Assembly: GCF_000227745.2 (NCBI RefSeq)
Contig: NC_018012.1
Span: forward strand, 3,965,412-4,029,411
Direction of reading: 5' to 3'
DNA from: Thiocystis violascens DSM 198
GTDB lineage: Bacteria; Pseudomonadota; Gammaproteobacteria; Chromatiales; Chromatiaceae
DNA: 64,000 nt
Below, piece by piece: positions 60,630-64,000 of this stretch. Under the pieces are notes generated by a model. It was not told the DNA's origin, searched no databases, and worked only from the letters and a program-made list of their open reading frames with translations. Within the stretch, counting starts at the first letter, position 1; every line of letters begins with the position of its first letter. A program made the translations under genes and the position numbers.

Positions 60630-61511
60630 CTAGAGAGCTTCGCGCGCGGTCCGGTTTTTTGTCGTTTCCGCGTCCTGTTCAACTCGCACATAGCCGGTCA
60701 TATCCTTTGCGATACAGATGATATCGCTGATGTTTCCCGCGCCGTCCTTGACGGCGGTCCGGGAAAAGAGAATCGGGACGCGCCGCCCGTCGCTGGCAAT
60801 CAGACGCGCCTCGATCTTGCTGAGCGCACCGGTGCGGATCAGTGCCTCCAGCCAGGTTCCCATGAAGGCGCCGGCCGCTTCGTCGCCTTCTTCCTCAAAA
60901 ACATCGCCGATCGGCATGCCGAGCAGATCCTCGCGACGGTACCCCAGCATGCGGCTGGCAGCAGGATTCGTCATCTTGATGGTGCCGTCCGACGCGAGTA
61001 CCAGCAGTGCCTCGCCCATGTGCGTGATGATGTTTTCAAGATACTGACGGGCCTCGGCCAGTTCCAGGGTTCGTTCCTCGACCTTGCGTTCGAGGGTGCG
61101 GTTGATCTCGCGTTCCTTCTCGATCAGCCGGAAATAGGTGCTGATCTTGTTGATCAGCTGATTGTCCTCGATGGGCTTGAGCAGATAATCCGCCGCGCCG
61201 ACCGCGAACCCGCGTTGCTGAAATTCCTCCGATTTGAAGGCGGCGGTCAGGAAGATGATGGGGATGTCGCGGGAGCGTTTGCGCAATTTAAGCATGGACG
61301 CGGTCTGAAAGCCGTCCATCTCGGGCATCTGGACATCCAGGATAATGAGGTCGATGTCCGGGTGCTGGTGGGTCAGGTCGATCGCCTCCTGACCGGAAGA
61401 GGCTTCCAGCACGGTGGCGTCCATGTGCGTCTTGATCAGCGTGCGTAGCGTGAAGAGGTTATGCGCATGATCGTCGACGATCAGGAGTTTGAACCCGGCG
61501 TAGCGATTCAT
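60630..61511 (-). CDS. Response regulator with C-terminal PAS domain
   Basis: 293 residues. The receiver domain (1-125) has acidic residues D13-D14, phospho-acceptor D59 (DLIILDVQMPEMDGFQT) and Lys in LLKPIED. A coiled-coil linker (about 130-155, KEREINRTLERKVEERTLEL) leads to a PAS domain (about 160-280: MGEALLVLASDGTIKMTNPA, ASRMLGYRREDLLGMPIGDV). There is no kinase, GGDEF or DNA-binding output, so it is an adaptor or signal-merging protein. Its start overlaps the histidine kinase stop by 4 bases. Confidence 0.9.
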   Translation of the reverse strand: MNRYAGFKLLIVDDHAHNLFTLRTLIKTHMDATVLEASSGQEAIDLTHQHPDIDLIILDVQMPEMDGFQTASMLKLRKRSRDIPIIFLTAAFKSEEFQQRGFAVGAADYLLKPIEDNQLINKISTYFRLIEKEREINRTLERKVEERTLELAEARQYLENIITHMGEALLVLASDGTIKMTNPAASRMLGYRREDLLGMPIGDVFEEEGDEAAGAFMGTWLEALIRTGALSKIEARLIASDGRRVPILFSRTAVKDGAGNISDIICIAKDMTGYVRVEQDAETTKNRTAREAL

Positions 61512-64000
61512 CCGTTCGTCTCCACGAATTCGCGCCTGGCGGGCGCCTGCTGGTTGGTCGGTTCTGAGCTTGGGTCATGCGGCGATCCCGCGGCCGTGCT
61601 TGCGACGAGCGATACGCCAGTCGCTTGCGCGACGAACTTGTCTGGGAATACATCGGCGAGCAACAGACTGAGTCGGTCGGCATCGATGGGTTTGGAGAGA
61701 AAATCGACCGCGCCCACTCCCAGACAACCCTCGATCTGGCTCTCGGTGCCCGGTTCGCCCAGCACGGCAACCGCCGGATGCGGGCCTTGCGTGCGTTGTA
61801 ACAGGCTTTGGATCGTATCACAGGTGCTGGCGGCGGACATCCGGGCGGCGAGCAGCACCAGTTCGCAGCCTTCGCCTTCTTCCTGCAGGGTCTCCAGCGC
61901 CTCGTCGAGATCGGCGGCGGTCTGCACCCGCAGACCGCGCCGCGTGAGATCGGAGGCGAGTTGAATCAGCGTTTTGACGTCGCGTTCGATGATCAGCACC
62001 CAGGGGTCGCCGGGGAGGATGCCGGATTCCGCGACGATCTCGGTGCGCGGTTCGAAGACAACGTCATCGGAAGCCACCGATGGCGGCGCGTCGTGGGTCA
62101 GGACGGGCTCGGGCGCTTGCCCGTTGGCGGCCGAGAGCGGCAGCAGCAGCGAAAAGCGGGCACCGGCGCCGGGGGCGCTTTCCACGTCGATGCGCCCGCC
62201 GAGTAGGGCGGCCAGTTCGCGGCTGATGGAGAGTCCGAGTCCGGTGCCGCCATAGCGGCGTCGCGTGGAGCCGTCGGCCTGTTGGAACGCCTCGAAGATG
62301 ATGGACTGTTTGTCCTGGGGAATGCCGATGCCGGTGTCCACCACGCTGATCGCCACCGGCCGTCGCGCGTCCGCGCGCGCCTCGACCATCACCACCACCT
62401 GACCGCGATCGGTGAACTTGGCCGCATTCGAGAGAAAGTTCTTGAGGATCTGCCGGAGCTTGTCGCGGTCGGTATAGAGACGCGACACGGCGCGCGGGTC
62501 GATCGTCAGGTTCAGTTCCACCGGCTTGCCGGTGAGCAGAGGGCCGACCAGTTCGATCAGTTCAGAAAGCATGGGTCGCAGTTCGACCCAGTCCAGGGCC
62601 ACCTTGACATGCCCGGCCTCGATCTGGGAGATGTCGAGAATATTGTCGATCATGGTCCGCAGATCGCGCCCTGCCTCGTGGATCACCTGGGCCTGGCGGC
62701 GCTGGCCGGCGTTCAGTCCGCCGGTCTCGGCGGCCAGCATCTTGGAGAGCAGCAGGATCGAATTCAGCGGGGTCCGCAGCTCATGGCTGACGTTGGTCAG
62801 GAACTGCGATTTGTAACGGTTGGACTTTTCCAGCTCGCGCGCATGGGCCTGGGCCGCGCGCAGATGTTCGGCGTGGGTTTCCGCCAGGGTGGTGAGTTGT
62901 TCGCCCAGTTCGTGAATCTCGCGCGGCCCGCTCCAACTGAAATGCAATGGACGACCGTCGCGCAGGATATGACCGATGCCCCCGGTGAGTTCCTTGCCGA
63001 AGTGCTCGGCGCGCCGGGCGATCCAGCGCGCCAGTACCAGGACCGCGACCACCAGCAGGAAGATGATCGAGAGCACCCGAATCATCAACTCGTTCCGGAA
63101 GGCGTCGATGGGCGAGGGATCGACCTCCCGCCCGACCCAGAGCGGCAGTCCGTCCTCGGTCAGGAACATGGGCAGCCAGAGCATCTGATGGCCCCGAGGG
63201 CCTTTCCAGAGCGCGAGATTGCCGTCCGCGAAGATCTTGGCCAGCCCTGGGAAGGCATCGAAGGCCTCCGGCTTGCCGCTGGCGGGCTGGTTCGGGCGCA
63301 GATAACTGCCGTCCTGGTTGACCCAGAGGGTGTCCCGGTAGAACTGGGCCAGTCCGCCCACGTCCAGGGTCAGGGTGACCGCGCCGCGCGCGTCCTCGGC
63401 CTTCTCGCCGCCGATCGGGCTGACCAGATTCAGGGTCATGAGCTGGCGCGGATCGTCCGCGCCGGCCGCCGGGTCGATGCGGATGCGGCTGACGAGCACT
63501 CCGCCGGGCTGAAGTTCCAGCCCGGCGGACAGGAACTGCCGGTTCGGCGTCTGGGGCGTCTTGGCGGTCGGGCGCCATTCCTGACTCCGGGAGTCGCGCA
63601 CCAGCCAGAAGCGCTCCTGCGCGTCGTCGCCGACGAAGAGAATCTGGATGACGTCGCGCTGATCGGCAAAGATTTGATTGATCCAGGTGGTGTAACGCGC
63701 GCGCGAGAGGTCGATCTGATCCGCGTCGCCCTGTTCGCCCAGAATCAGTCCCGGTTCGGGCAGCTTGGAGAGCAGCCGGATCATTTCATGCCGACTGGCC
63801 AGATGCTGGTCCAGGTCGCGGAAATCGGCCCGCAGATTCTGGAGATACGCCCGTTGATAAAACAGCGTGGTGCGGTCGAGCACCAGCGGCAGATTGATCA
63901 GGAGCGCCAGAATCAGTGGCGTCAGACCGAAGACGAGCAGGAAGAGCAGGATGTAGACGCGCAGCTTCACGCGCTGGGGCGGCTCGAAGCGTGGCGACGC
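61508..64000 (-). CDS. Hybrid sensor histidine kinase (5' end at or beyond the window edge)
   Basis: Numbering from a GTG at 63970: TM1 about 6-30, a periplasmic sensor about 31-295, TM2 about 298-318, a coiled-coil, the H-box with H396 (FLTNVSHELRTPLNSILLLS), HATPase motifs (ILKNFLSNAAKFTD, ISVVDTGIGIPQDK, GTGLGLSISRELAALLGGR), then a C-terminal receiver-like domain (about 650-775). In that receiver the phospho-acceptor position reads LVLLAARMS, so Asp is replaced by Ala. It likely phosphorylates the response regulator encoded next. The frame stays open to base 64000 and the GTG has no ribosome site, so the true start probably lies outside. Confidence 0.9.
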   Translation of the reverse strand, partial: ASPRFEPPQRVKLRVYILLFLLVFGLTPLILALLINLPLVLDRTTLFYQRAYLQNLRADFRDLDQHLASRHEMIRLLSKLPEPGLILGEQGDADQIDLSRARYTTWINQIFADQRDVIQILFVGDDAQERFWLVRDSRSQEWRPTAKTPQTPNRQFLSAGLELQPGGVLVSRIRIDPAAGADDPRQLMTLNLVSPIGGEKAEDARGAVTLTLDVGGLAQFYRDTLWVNQDGSYLRPNQPASGKPEAFDAFPGLAKIFADGNLALWKGPRGHQMLWLPMFLTEDGLPLWVGREVDPSPIDAFRNELMIRVLSIIFLLVVAVLVLARWIARRAEHFGKELTGGIGHILRDGRPLHFSWSGPREIHELGEQLTTLAETHAEHLRAAQAHARELEKSNRYKSQFLTNVSHELRTPLNSILLLSKMLAAETGGLNAGQRRQAQVIHEAGRDLRTMIDNILDISQIEAGHVKVALDWVELRPMLSELIELVGPLLTGKPVELNLTIDPRAVSRLYTDRDKLRQILKNFLSNAAKFTDRGQVVVMVEARADARRPVAISVVDTGIGIPQDKQSIIFEAFQQADGSTRRRYGGTGLGLSISRELAALLGGRIDVESAPGAGARFSLLLPLSAANGQAPEPVLTHDAPPSVASDDVVFEPRTEIVAESGILPGDPWVLIIERDVKTLIQLASDLTRRGLRVQTAADLDEALETLQEEGEGCELVLLAARMSAASTCDTIQSLLQRTQGPHPAVAVLGEPGTESQIEGCLGVGAVDFLSKPIDADRLSLLLADVFPDKFVAQATGVSLVASTAAGSPHDPSSEPTNQQAPARREFVETNG

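Overview
The window looks like a high-GC chromosomal segment from a diazotrophic gammaproteobacterium, most likely a purple sulfur bacterium (Chromatiaceae). The grounds are the nifHDK-nifT-ferredoxin-nafY order, a Chromatium-type 2[4Fe-4S] ferredoxin, an LRV iron-sulfur protein and a draT gene divergent from nifH. The taxonomic call is inference from gene content and order, not a database result.

Positions 1 to about 10360 are the integrase end of an integrated mobile element. A tyrosine integrase (9063-10139) faces the 3' end of tRNA-Leu(UAA) (10278-10362). Inward lie small DNA-binding and coiled-coil proteins, a primase split into a CHC2 zinc-finger protein and a Toprim-helicase protein, a strikingly symmetric set of eight GTGGGAAC-type repeats that looks like a replication origin, a ribbon-helix-helix/HTH regulator with its own operator repeats, and, at the far left, a Mu-like gpI protease and a Mor-type activator. 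The left end of the element is outside the window.

Positions 10380-19340 hold the nitrogen fixation block. draT (ADP-ribosylation of NifH) is divergent from nifH, with a NifA-type upstream site and a sigma-54 promoter between them. Then come nifH, nifD, nifK, nifT, a ferredoxin gene, nafY, a DUF6129-type gene, an LRV protein gene and one unknown gene. Palindromic intergenic repeats sit between nifH and nifD and after nifK.

Positions 19400-38300 are a mixed region: glycogen phosphorylase, an IT-superfamily permease with an orphan solute-binding protein, an AI-2E family protein, PPK2, a YSC84-type protein, a HlyD-type pair, a complete IS5-family insertion sequence, a SulP/DUF2092/repeat-protein/patatin group, an IS607-family remnant with a zinc-ribbon-less TnpB, and a K+ channel. 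Two pseudogene scraps (LOG family, sigma-54 activator) mark decay.

Positions 38400-50600 carry ilvA and mutM, then an exopolysaccharide-type group: CapK-like adenylate enzyme, deacetylase-like protein, glycosyltransferase, asparagine-synthase-like protein with a degenerate glutaminase half, a beta-helix protein and a VanZ-module membrane protein. Positions 50790-64000 carry topB, a Sel1 protein, quinol-type nitric oxide reductase, a DUF1015 protein, relA, an ArsR regulator, a response regulator-PAS protein and a hybrid histidine kinase running off the right edge. At least five families of palindromic intergenic repeats recur through the window; some supply stop codons of neighbouring genes.
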